The notes under the pieces are model-generated. The model did no database searches. It saw only the letters and a program-made list of their open reading frames with translations, and had not been told where the DNA came from. Below, piece after piece: positions 25,241 through 32,523 of a stretch of 47,690 bases of DNA. Both the position numbers and the translations under genes were made by a program. Source of the DNA: RGIG3102 sp964525015 (GTDB lineage: Bacteria > Bacillota > Clostridia > Oscillospirales > Ruminococcaceae); assembly GCA_964525015.1 (NCBI GenBank), contig CAZGFY010000017.1, forward strand, positions 1 to 47,690, in the 5' to 3' direction. The number at the start of each line of letters is the position of its first letter. The stretch's first letter is position 1.

Positions 25241-26223
25241 TAATCGTCATCTTCCTCATCATCATTATCATTTTCTTCTTGTTCTTCAATTTCTTCTTGC
25301 TGTTCCTCTTGCTGTTCTTCTAATTGTTCTTGTATATCATCTTGATTATCATCTAAATCATCATTATCATCTTGATTGTCGTCTACATCATCTAAATCAT
25401 CAGTATCATCGTTTAAGTCATCATTATCATCGCTGTCATCATCTAAATCATTATCATCATCGTCATCATCGCTAAAATCATCATCTTTATCATCATCAAC
25501 TAAATCGTCTAAATCAAAATCATCATTTTCTTCTATTTCATCTTGTAAATCATCATCCCCGTCAATTGCTTCTTTAACAAAGTGTGGGATTTCACTAGAA
25601 TTAATTTCACTAACATTTAAAACTTCTTCCGTTTGATTTAAAACAGCCTCTTCCCCTGCAACAATTATTACACCATGACCATCTTTATCTCCATCTTCAT
25701 TTAAGACATGAACACCAACTGTTCCTGTAATCAAAGAAGATGTACTTAGTATCTCTCCATTTTCCTCATATGCTCTAATATATCCTGAAGTTCCTCTAAT
25801 ACCTGTTATCATATTAGATGTTTTAATATTCATAGTTTCATCTTCTGCTAAAGGCTGTGAAACATTAAAGAATAAACCACCACTAGTTAAAGTGATTAAT
25901 AAATCTTTTCCATCATTTTCAATACTTGAAGCGGAAGATGTATCTAATTTTATAGCTTTTGAATCATCAAGGCTGATATATGCATATGATTCTTCACCCG
26001 TTATTACTTCGTATCCACTTTGCAATTTCATCCCAACAAACGGTTCGATGTTTTCTCCGTCTGAATTTTTAATCACAACATCTCCCTCAACTTTTTCAAG
26101 TCGCATTATATCCGCAGTAGCAGTTGTTATCTCTTCATTGTCTACATTTTCACTTGAACAAGCAGTTGTAAAAACTAATGCAAAAGCTAAAAGTATTGCA
26201 ATACTCGATTTTAATTTTTTCAT
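25240..26223 (-). CDS. FecR-domain exported protein with extreme acidic tail
   Basis: A 327-residue exported protein. The signal peptide ends around Cys22 (VFTTAC; the lipobox is loose, so lipidation is probable, not certain). A FecR domain spans about residues 40-205 (VEGDVVIKN, GMKLQSGYEVITGEES, SNMITGIRGTSGYIR). The last 107 residues (221-327) contain 52 Asp and 16 Glu by my count, with many Asn and Gln. It is coupled to the CHASE2 cyclase gene, so the two probably form an extracellular sensor pair. The tail could bind calcium or a cationic wall component; that is inference. No FecI sigma factor is present, so it is not a classical siderophore-signalling FecR. Confidence 0.9.
   Translation of the reverse strand: MKKLKSSIAILLAFALVFTTACSSENVDNEEITTATADIMRLEKVEGDVVIKNSDGENIEPFVGMKLQSGYEVITGEESYAYISLDDSKAIKLDTSSASSIENDGKDLLITLTSGGLFFNVSQPLAEDETMNIKTSNMITGIRGTSGYIRAYEENGEILSTSSLITGTVGVHVLNEDGDKDGHGVIIVAGEEAVLNQTEEVLNVSEINSSEIPHFVKEAIDGDDDLQDEIEENDDFDLDDLVDDDKDDDFSDDDDDDNDLDDDSDDNDDLNDDTDDLDDVDDNQDDNDDLDDNQDDIQEQLEEQQEEQQEEIEEQEENDNDDEEDDD
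25243..25563. repeat. GAT/GAA-rich simple repeat encoding the acidic tail
   Basis: The stretch is dominated by ATC/ATCATC-type triplets (GAT/GAC/GAA codons on the minus strand). It codes for the Asp/Glu tail of the FecR protein and is likely length-variable by slippage in steps of three bases. Confidence 0.75.
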
Positions 26224-26318
26224 TTAATTACCCTTCCTTTCTTTAAGCTTTGCATTTTATATCTTTGCAAAACTCTCACTTAGAAAAAACAAATTCTAAG
26301 CTATTATCTTTTATTTTA

Positions 26319-27788
26319 TTAAATAATTATTCCTTCATCCTTAACATTTGTAGTTTCCCATGCCTTGCTATCTTTAAATAATGTTAATAATATTTTATCT
26401 AGTTTGCCTTCATTTTGCATCTCAGTCATAATTTCAAAAACTCTATTTATAGGAGTAGGCTTTTTATATGGTCTATCACTTGCTGATAGCCCATCAAAAA
26501 CATCTATAATAGTTAAAAGTCTTGTTGGAATATCTATTTCATCGCCTTTTAATTGCTTTGGATACCCTGTTCCATCTAAAAACTCATGATGAGAATTTGC
26601 CCATAATGGAACATTCTTATACCCACTTTTAAAGTTCATTTTATTTAAAATTTGCTCCGTCATTTCAACGTGTTTTTGCATTATTAATCTTTCTTTTGGA
26701 GTTAGTGTTCCTCTTATAATAGATAAATCTTCAATCTCATCTTTTGTAAACCAGAATAATTCATCACCATTTTCATCTATATAAGTCTTTTCTTTTAAAG
26801 CTTTAACTCTTTGAATCGTTTCTTCATCTAGATACGGCATTTTATTAACTTCGCAAACAAAATATCTAGTTTTTTCTATATCATCTAAAACATTTTCGAT
26901 GTTCTCATTATTTTTAGCTGCTAATAGTTTAGTTGTTAAAGATATTATATCAAGTCTTGTTAGCACTCTTTCAATTTTTACACTCAGCCTTGTTGCCTTA
27001 TCCATCACTTCTAGTGGTGTGATTAACTTTCCTATATCATGAAGCCATATACTCATTAAAAACATCATCTCATCTTCTTTACTAAATGAAATATAAGAAT
27101 TCGGATTTTCTCTTATCCATTCTAAAAACTTACTTGCATATTTCTCCATATTATGAGTATGTGAAACATTATAAGGAGTTCTAAGATAAATAACTTCTGC
27201 AAAAGTTTTAACAATGGATTCCATTAAAGTTTTTATCTCAGCTGTATAATTCATATTAGTTAGCCTTATAGCAGCTTGAGAAGCAATTGCAGTTAAAATC
27301 ATTTCACTTTCTTTGCTAAAACTTATAATATTTCCTTTTTCATCCTGTGCATTCATCAATTGCAATACACCAATTATTTCCCCTTCGTCATCCTCCATTG
27401 GGATAACCATCATAGATTTTGTTTTATAATTTGTTAATTTATCATATTCTTTAGGTCCTGAAAAATCAAACAATTCACTGCTATAAACATCCGAGATATT
27501 TATAGCCTTATTTTCTAAAACACTGTAAGCACAAACATTTGTTTTCACAAGGCTCACTGATGGAAGATTAATCTTTTCATTATTACCGCCTTTTTTTAGA
27601 TTAAGGCTTTTAGTTATCATAAATTTAAACTCTAATTTTTTATCTTTTAATATATATAAGGTACCTGCATCACAATTTGTTATATCTAAAGCAGAATTCA
27701 GGATTGTTTCAAGCAGAACATTGCCATCTTTTTCAGATGACATAGAAATAAAAACTTCTAGTAATTTTTTTGTTTGAGCGCTTATCAT
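26319..27788 (-). CDS. GAF and HD-GYP domain phosphohydrolase
   Basis: A 489-residue cytoplasmic protein: N-terminal GAF domain (about 5-180) and C-terminal HD-GYP domain (about 195-465). The HD pair H250-D251 (LHDIGK), H373 (QKHVEMTE), H400-H401-E402, DGTGYP (405-410) and D429 are all present, so hydrolysis of a cyclic dinucleotide (c-di-GMP or cGAMP) is plausible. About 95 extra residues (roughly 265-360) separate HD from the second His motif, which in standard domains is about 30 residues away. Its ATG overlaps the stop of the MBL gene (ATGA), and FecR follows after 95 bp. The GAF domain may bind a cyclic nucleotide. Confidence 0.9.
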   Translation of the reverse strand: MISAQTKKLLEVFISMSSEKDGNVLLETILNSALDITNCDAGTLYILKDKKLEFKFMITKSLNLKKGGNNEKINLPSVSLVKTNVCAYSVLENKAINISDVYSSELFDFSGPKEYDKLTNYKTKSMMVIPMEDDEGEIIGVLQLMNAQDEKGNIISFSKESEMILTAIASQAAIRLTNMNYTAEIKTLMESIVKTFAEVIYLRTPYNVSHTHNMEKYASKFLEWIRENPNSYISFSKEDEMMFLMSIWLHDIGKLITPLEVMDKATRLSVKIERVLTRLDIISLTTKLLAAKNNENIENVLDDIEKTRYFVCEVNKMPYLDEETIQRVKALKEKTYIDENGDELFWFTKDEIEDLSIIRGTLTPKERLIMQKHVEMTEQILNKMNFKSGYKNVPLWANSHHEFLDGTGYPKQLKGDEIDIPTRLLTIIDVFDGLSASDRPYKKPTPINRVFEIMTEMQNEGKLDKILLTLFKDSKAWETTNVKDEGIII

Positions 27789-28591
27789 AGGTTAATCACT
27801 GCTCCTTTTCTAGCTAAAAAATATTTTTGATTTTCTTTTTTAATCTTAGTTTCAATTTGCAGTAAGTATTCATCACTACTATATGGGTCGTGATGAAAAA
27901 TACACATACTATCTACTTTTGCCATATTTGCTACTTTTACTGAGTCTTGCCACGCTGAATGACCATACCCTACTTTTTCCTTAATCGTTTGGCTACTATA
28001 CTGTCCATCACAAATTAAAAAATCAGCACCATTTGAAAATTCAACTAGCGTATTTAAAGATTTATTATCTATTTCAAAATCTGTTGCATAAATAACCTTT
28101 TTATTATTATATTCAATTTTAAAAATGCTTGAGTCACCTGTGTGATTTCCCTCTTTAACATCTATTTTAAAATCTCCGATTTCAAAGGAATTTTCTATAT
28201 CTATAAAATTAACCTTAGCTAAAAAAGCTGATGAATTAACTGGCCATATCGGCTCTCTCATTAAAGCATTTATTTGATCTTTTATAGATATTCCATTTCT
28301 TTTAACTGCATATATATTTATAATCATTTTAGAATTGAACATAATTTTACTAGCAAGTAAGCCCATTATATGGTCTATATGTGGATGTGATATAAGTAAG
28401 TTCAGTTCGTTTTCATTTTCATTTAAACATTTATCAACATCCATAAATCCACTGCCAGCGTCTAAAACTATATTTTTTTCTCTAGATTTTATCAAAACAC
28501 AAACTGTTGCCCCGCCAAAAATCTCATATTCTTTATTTGTTACTGGCATTGTTCCTCTTGTGCCTAAAAAACTTATTTCTAATTCTTTCAA
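27785..28591 (-). CDS. Metallo-beta-lactamase-fold hydrolase, candidate cyclic-nucleotide phosphodiesterase
   Basis: A 268-residue MBL-fold hydrolase of the RNase Z/PhnP-like type. Metal ligands are visible: H69-x-H71-x-D73-H74 (SHPHIDHIMG), H150 (GNHTGDSS), D171 (YATDFEID) and H233/H234 (FHHDPYSSD). LDAGSGF precedes them. Such proteins include cyclic-nucleotide phosphodiesterases; linkage to an adenylate cyclase gene makes that role attractive but unproven. I accept the unusual TTG start at 28591 because AAGGAG lies seven bases before it and no in-frame ATG is nearby. It is the first gene of the signalling run, 4-bp overlap with the next. Confidence 0.88.
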   Translation of the reverse strand: MKELEISFLGTRGTMPVTNKEYEIFGGATVCVLIKSREKNIVLDAGSGFMDVDKCLNENENELNLLISHPHIDHIMGLLASKIMFNSKMIINIYAVKRNGISIKDQINALMREPIWPVNSSAFLAKVNFIDIENSFEIGDFKIDVKEGNHTGDSSIFKIEYNNKKVIYATDFEIDNKSLNTLVEFSNGADFLICDGQYSSQTIKEKVGYGHSAWQDSVKVANMAKVDSMCIFHHDPYSSDEYLLQIETKIKKENQKYFLARKGAVINL

Positions 28592-28665
28592 TTTTTTTCT
28601 CCTTCATTTGTATAATGATTGAAAGGTTTATTTTATTGCATTTATCTAACTTTTTGTTTTATTTT

Positions 28666-28694
28666 ATTATATCTTAAATTAACTTTTTTTACAA
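28666..28694 (-). promoter_or_regulatory. Promoter of the MBL/HD-GYP signalling run
   Basis: TTGTAA (28689-28694), 17-nt spacer, perfect TATAAT (28666-28671) on the minus strand, 75 bp before the TTG start. I found no convincing second promoter in the 95-bp gap before FecR, so the run may be one transcript down to the amylase gene. Confidence 0.6.
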
Positions 28695-28877
28695 TCCACT
28701 TATTTTTACATATTTTTTTATTTTCTTTGCAATAAAAACGTATCTTTGTGCGTTAACTAAGTGAACGACTAAAAAATTATACCAAATTAATTTAATTAAA
28801 ACAAGATAGATACGCTAAACTATTTTAATAAAATTTAGTTTAAGAAAGCAAAATCTATATTCGAAAGGAATCTTATT

Positions 28878-30209
28878 ATGAGAAAAACAAAATTATTATC
28901 ATCACTAGTGCTAGTCTTTGCAATTATTTGTGCAATTGTAATTAGCTTATGTGTGAAAACTTATGCGGTTAGCACGGTAATCGAGCTTGATGTTAACCCT
29001 AGCTTAAAAATCAATCTTTCTTCAAATGATAAAGTTATTAGTGTTGAAGCTTTAAATGAAGACGCTAAAAAAGTAGTTGGAGATATGGAATTTAAAGGAA
29101 GCGATGTTGAAATAACTGTTAATGCTTTAATCGGCTCAATGATGCAAAATGGATATCTAACAACTGATACAAACCAAGTTTTAATAAATATTCAAAGTGA
29201 AGATAAAGAAAAAGAAGATTTATTAAATAAATCAATTTCTTCAAACATCGAAAATGCATTAAGTTCTAATGGAGTTAGCGGTGTAGTTCTTAATAATCAA
29301 ATACAAGAAACTTCAAAAACAGAAGTTAGTATAATTGCTACCGAAAATGAAATTTCAAATGGAAAAGCAAACTTAATTAATGAAATTATTTTATTAAACC
29401 CAGATTATAAAATTGAAGAACTTGCTAATTTATCAATAACAGAGCTTAATTCTATATTAGAAAACAAAAATAACATATCAGTAAATACTCAATATATCAC
29501 AGCTGAAAAGGCTTTAGAAATAGCTAAAAATCACGCTGGTATAACTAATTCTGAATTTGAAAAAACAAAGTTTGATATTGAAAATAATATAGAAATTTTT
29601 GAAGTTGAATTCACAAGTGAATTAATTGAATATGATTATGATATTAACGCTTTAACTGGTGATATTATTCATTTTGAAAGAGAAGCAAAAGATTTAGATG
29701 ATATTATAGAAGATGCTATTAAAACTCCTGCGCCAGCCCCTACTCAAAGCCCAGAAAACATAACAGCTGATAAAGCTTTAGAAATAGCTAAAAATCACGC
29801 TGGTGCATCAGAAATAAACCTAGTTAAAAATGAATTGGATATTGATGATGGTATCAAACATTATGAAATTGAATTTTATTCAAATAACACTAAATATGAA
29901 TTTGATATTCTAGCAAAAGATGGAAGCATTTTATCTTATGAAAAAGATATTAACGATGATGATTTAAATGACGATTTTCCATCCCAAAGCCAGGTAAGCA
30001 CAGAAATTATAACAGCTAATAGTGCTCTAGAAATAGCAAAAACTCACGCTGGTGTAAATTCAGTTTTTGATATTGAAAATGAACTTGATAATGATGATGG
30101 AATAAAAGTTTATGAAATTGAATTTAAAACTAATCTTTGCGAATATGAATATGAAATAAACGCTTTAACTGGGGCAATCATTTCATACGATAAAGATTTT
30201 AATGATTAA
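28878..30209 (+). CDS. Exported RsgI-like protein with three PepSY repeats
   Basis: A 443-residue protein with an N-terminal hydrophobic signal/anchor (residues 6-30) and no cytoplasmic part. Residues about 31-200 resemble the extracellular middle domain of RsgI-type anti-sigma factors (STVIELDVNPSLKINLSS...ISVEALNEDA). Three PepSY domains follow (about 207-267, 295-355, 377-438), each opening with ITA-x-x-ALEIAK-x-HAG. A true RsgI has an N-terminal cytoplasmic SigI-binding domain; this one lacks it, and no sigI is nearby. It is divergent from the cyclic-nucleotide cluster, and AAAGGA precedes its ATG. The function may be protease inhibition or surface sensing. Confidence 0.88.
   Translation: MRKTKLLSSLVLVFAIICAIVISLCVKTYAVSTVIELDVNPSLKINLSSNDKVISVEALNEDAKKVVGDMEFKGSDVEITVNALIGSMMQNGYLTTDTNQVLINIQSEDKEKEDLLNKSISSNIENALSSNGVSGVVLNNQIQETSKTEVSIIATENEISNGKANLINEIILLNPDYKIEELANLSITELNSILENKNNISVNTQYITAEKALEIAKNHAGITNSEFEKTKFDIENNIEIFEVEFTSELIEYDYDINALTGDIIHFEREAKDLDDIIEDAIKTPAPAPTQSPENITADKALEIAKNHAGASEINLVKNELDIDDGIKHYEIEFYSNNTKYEFDILAKDGSILSYEKDINDDDLNDDFPSQSQVSTEIITANSALEIAKTHAGVNSVFDIENELDNDDGIKVYEIEFKTNLCEYEYEINALTGAIISYDKDFND
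29503..30200 (+). repeat. Three tandem PepSY-coding repeats
   Basis: Three related units of roughly 180 bp (starting near 29497, 29761 and 30010) share a near-identical opening that encodes ALEIAK-x-HAG. They record internal duplication within the RsgI-like gene; Pro/Ser-rich or acidic linkers separate them. Confidence 0.8.
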
Positions 30210-30240
30210 TTTTCTCTTTTAAAATACAAAGAATACGCTA

Positions 30241-30280
30241 AAACAAAGACTGTGCAATTTATGCACAGTCTTTGTTTTTT
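30241..30280. terminator. Bidirectional terminator between convergent genes
   Basis: A 16-bp perfect stem (30241-30256 with 30262-30277, 5-nt loop) with T on the plus strand and A-rich sequence on the other side. It ends the RsgI-like gene and the convergent GNAT gene. Confidence 0.9.
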
Positions 30281-30295
30281 TGAATTAAAAGTATT

Positions 30296-30700
30296 TTATC
30301 TAAAATAAGAAACCATATCCCCTATTTCTAATTTTTTCATCCCTAAAGATATATAAAAGTTATTACTAACTTTATCATTTATATCCGTTATTAAAGATAT
30401 AGTCCTAACAGATTTATATTTTTCTAAAATCATTGTAAACAGCTGTTTTCCAAGACCCTTATTTCTATACTCTATATCAATTATTAAATCTTGAACTACA
30501 ACGATATGTTCCCCATCACCAACACATCTAATAAATCCAGCTAATCTTTCATCACAAAATACACCAAGGATATATAATGAATTATCAAATGCTTTTATTA
30601 ACTTTGAATCATCTTTTAAATAGGCTTTCCAATTTTCATTTAAATAAATTTCTTTTATTCTATCAATATTTTGGGAAGATATTTCGTTATATGTAATCAT
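30296..30700 (-). CDS. GNAT-family N-acetyltransferase
   Basis: A 134-residue GNAT acetyltransferase. The acetyl-CoA-binding motif A is VVQDLIIDIEYRNKGLGKQLF (Q/RxxGxG/A core RNKGLG), followed by a LITDIN-type beta strand and a FYISLGMKK C-terminal motif. The substrate cannot be predicted. I used the ATG at 30700, which has AGGAG seven bases upstream; the upstream in-frame codons overlap the preceding hairpin. Confidence 0.88.
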   Translation of the reverse strand: MITYNEISSQNIDRIKEIYLNENWKAYLKDDSKLIKAFDNSLYILGVFCDERLAGFIRCVGDGEHIVVVQDLIIDIEYRNKGLGKQLFTMILEKYKSVRTISLITDINDKVSNNFYISLGMKKLEIGDMVSYFR

Positions 30701-30719
30701 AAAATTTCTCCTATATAAT

Positions 30720-30747
30720 AAAGGCACAGTTAATTTACCGTGCCTTT
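30720..30747 (-). terminator. Hairpin at the end of the oppBCDF operon
   Basis: An 11-bp stem with one internal mismatch (30720-30730 with 30737-30747, 6-nt loop). The T tract on the minus strand is weak (TTTATTATA), so some readthrough into the GNAT gene is possible. Confidence 0.55.
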
Positions 30748-30769
30748 AAATTTTTATTCAATTTTAATT

Positions 30770-30973
30770 TTATCCACCAAAGAAAAGCCACATAATACCC
30801 ATAACAGCTGCAAAAAACAATATTGCCACTGGAGCAATCGTTGTGAGTGCTGCAATAATTATCGCTAAGGTATCATTTTTTTCAAGATTAATTGGCTGAT
30901 TTTTAAGATATTCTCTTAATTCTTCATCCTTTTTATCCTGCTCTTCTTTGAATTTTCTAAATTTTTTGAACAT
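30770..30973 (-). CDS. Small membrane protein at the end of the opp operon
   Basis: A 67-residue protein: a highly charged N-terminal helix (residues 2-25, rich in Lys/Glu) followed by a hydrophobic C-terminal segment (residues 37-66, LAIIIAALTTIAPVAILFF) that makes one long or two short membrane helices. No family recognised. It starts 2 bp after the oppF-like stop, with its ribosome site (GATGAGGA) inside the end of oppF, so it is surely cotranslated with the transporter. It may be an accessory subunit; that is inference. Confidence 0.7.
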   Translation of the reverse strand: MFKKFRKFKEEQDKKDEELREYLKNQPINLEKNDTLAIIIAALTTIAPVAILFFAAVMGIMWLFFGG

Positions 30974-30975
30974 TA

Positions 30976-32523
30976 TTAATCCTCATCGCTTACTTCGCTA
31001 GAAAAATCTGGTTGATCATTGTATAAATGGCAAGCAACATAGTGTTTTTCACGAAGTTCTCTCCACTCTGGCGTTTTTTCTTTGCAAATATCCATACATT
31101 TTTCGCAACGTGTGTGGAATTTACAGCCTTTTGGTGGGTTAACAGGTGATGGAATATCTCCTTCAAGAGGTGCAAGTTCGCTTCTTTTATCAATATCAAT
31201 TGTTGGTATAGCACCTAAAAGAGCATTTGTGTAAGGGTGTAATGGATTTTCAAATAAATCTTCAGTTGAAGATAATTCAACTAAGTTTCCAAGATACATA
31301 ACACCTATTCTATCAGAAATATATTTAACAACGCCTAAATCGTGAGAAATAAATAGGTATGTGAAGTTTTTCTCTTCTCTTAATTCTTTTAGTAGGTTGA
31401 TGATTTGTGATTGGATAGAAACGTCTAGCGCACTAACAGCCTCATCACACACAACGAATTTTGGATTAAGTGCTAGAGCACGAGCAATACCAATACGCTG
31501 TCTTTGACCACCTGAGAATTCGTGAGGATATCTATGAACCATATAAGGTTGTAGTCCACATTTAACCATTATTTCAATAATGTAGTTGTTTAAATCTTCA
31601 GAACCATCTTTAAACATACCATGAGTTACTAAAGCTTCACCAATTATTTGCCCAACAGTCATACGAGGGTTTAGTGAAGAATATGGATCTTGGAATATAA
31701 TTTGTAAATCAGTTCTAAGATTTCTCATTTCTTCATTTGTTAGCCTTGCTAAGTCTATACCTGTATCACGACGAGATTCTAATCTTTCAAACTTTTTGTT
31801 TGATTTTAGCTTATCTTTCATAGCATCAATTCTGCTTTGAATTTCAGCTAAAGGTGCAGTGAAAGTTTCAAGTTCTGTTTCAAGAGTTTTAAGTTCTGCT
31901 TTTTCTTGTTCAAAAGCAGCTTTATCTTCTTTTTCATCAGCAGCCATATAAACTTTTAATCTTTTGATTTTTCTTTTAAGCTTAATTTGTTTGCCTCTCA
32001 TATCATACCATTCAGCCATAACTTTGCTTGCGCCGGCTAAATCGTCTGAAAGAGTTAATGCACCAAAGATTTTAACTGTTGTATCAAAATAAGTGTCGAT
32101 TTTAGCATCAACTTTATCAAATTCTGCTTGCAGTTTTTTGATTTCTTTTTCATCAGTTGCAGCTTCAAGTTTTGCTTTTACTGCTCTTCTTGCATCACGA
32201 TGTTTTTCAAGTTCATTAACATCTTTTTCAAGATTTTTAATAGTTTTCATAACATATTTTGGAGCAATATCTTCTAATTTTTTACCATAGTAGAAAACAG
32301 CACCACCTGTTACTGGATATAATTGTAGTAAAACACGACCTAGTGTAGATTTTCCACATCCAGATTCTCCAACAAGACCAACAGTTTCACCATTGAAAAC
32401 ATCAAGAGTAACTCCATCGTTTGCTTTAACATATTGTTTTTCACCTAAAAAAACATCTTTTTTAACCGGGAAATATTTTTTTAATTTTTTTACACGAAGT
32501 AGTGTAGATTTATTCTTTTCCAT
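30976..32523 (-). CDS. oppF: Oligopeptide ABC transporter ATPase (OppF type) with coiled-coil insertion
   Basis: A 515-residue ATPase where OppF is normally about 320. Walker A GESGCGKST (52-60), Q-loop IIFQDP (275-280), signature EFSGGQRQR, Walker B FVVCDEAVSALD and the C-terminal OppD/F domain with a Cys-rich CKFHTRCEKCMDIC are intact. Residues about 84-255 are an extra, strongly charged helical stretch (Lys/Glu/Ala/Leu-rich, coiled-coil-like) inserted between the Walker A strand and the Q-loop, mapping to 31759-32274. The reading frame is unbroken through it, so it is not a frameshift. The gene overlaps oppD by 14 bp. Confidence 0.93.
   Translation of the reverse strand: MEKNKSTLLRVKKLKKYFPVKKDVFLGEKQYVKANDGVTLDVFNGETVGLVGESGCGKSTLGRVLLQLYPVTGGAVFYYGKKLEDIAPKYVMKTIKNLEKDVNELEKHRDARRAVKAKLEAATDEKEIKKLQAEFDKVDAKIDTYFDTTVKIFGALTLSDDLAGASKVMAEWYDMRGKQIKLKRKIKRLKVYMAADEKEDKAAFEQEKAELKTLETELETFTAPLAEIQSRIDAMKDKLKSNKKFERLESRRDTGIDLARLTNEEMRNLRTDLQIIFQDPYSSLNPRMTVGQIIGEALVTHGMFKDGSEDLNNYIIEIMVKCGLQPYMVHRYPHEFSGGQRQRIGIARALALNPKFVVCDEAVSALDVSIQSQIINLLKELREEKNFTYLFISHDLGVVKYISDRIGVMYLGNLVELSSTEDLFENPLHPYTNALLGAIPTIDIDKRSELAPLEGDIPSPVNPPKGCKFHTRCEKCMDICKEKTPEWRELREKHYVACHLYNDQPDFSSEVSDED

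Noticed and set aside
25243..25563. Possible CRISPR or regulatory tandem repeat
   Set aside because: The periodicity is three bases, irregular and in frame with the FecR protein; it encodes an Asp/Glu tail rather than repeat-spacer units.
25376..25636. Plus-strand Ser-rich frame antisense to the FecR tail
   Set aside because: It is simply the complement of GAT/GAC codons (ATC/TCA) and has no start signals.
31759..32274. Frameshift or gene fusion in oppF
   Set aside because: The extra segment is in one continuous frame, with intact motifs on both sides and a normal codon pattern, so it is an insertion rather than an error or two genes.
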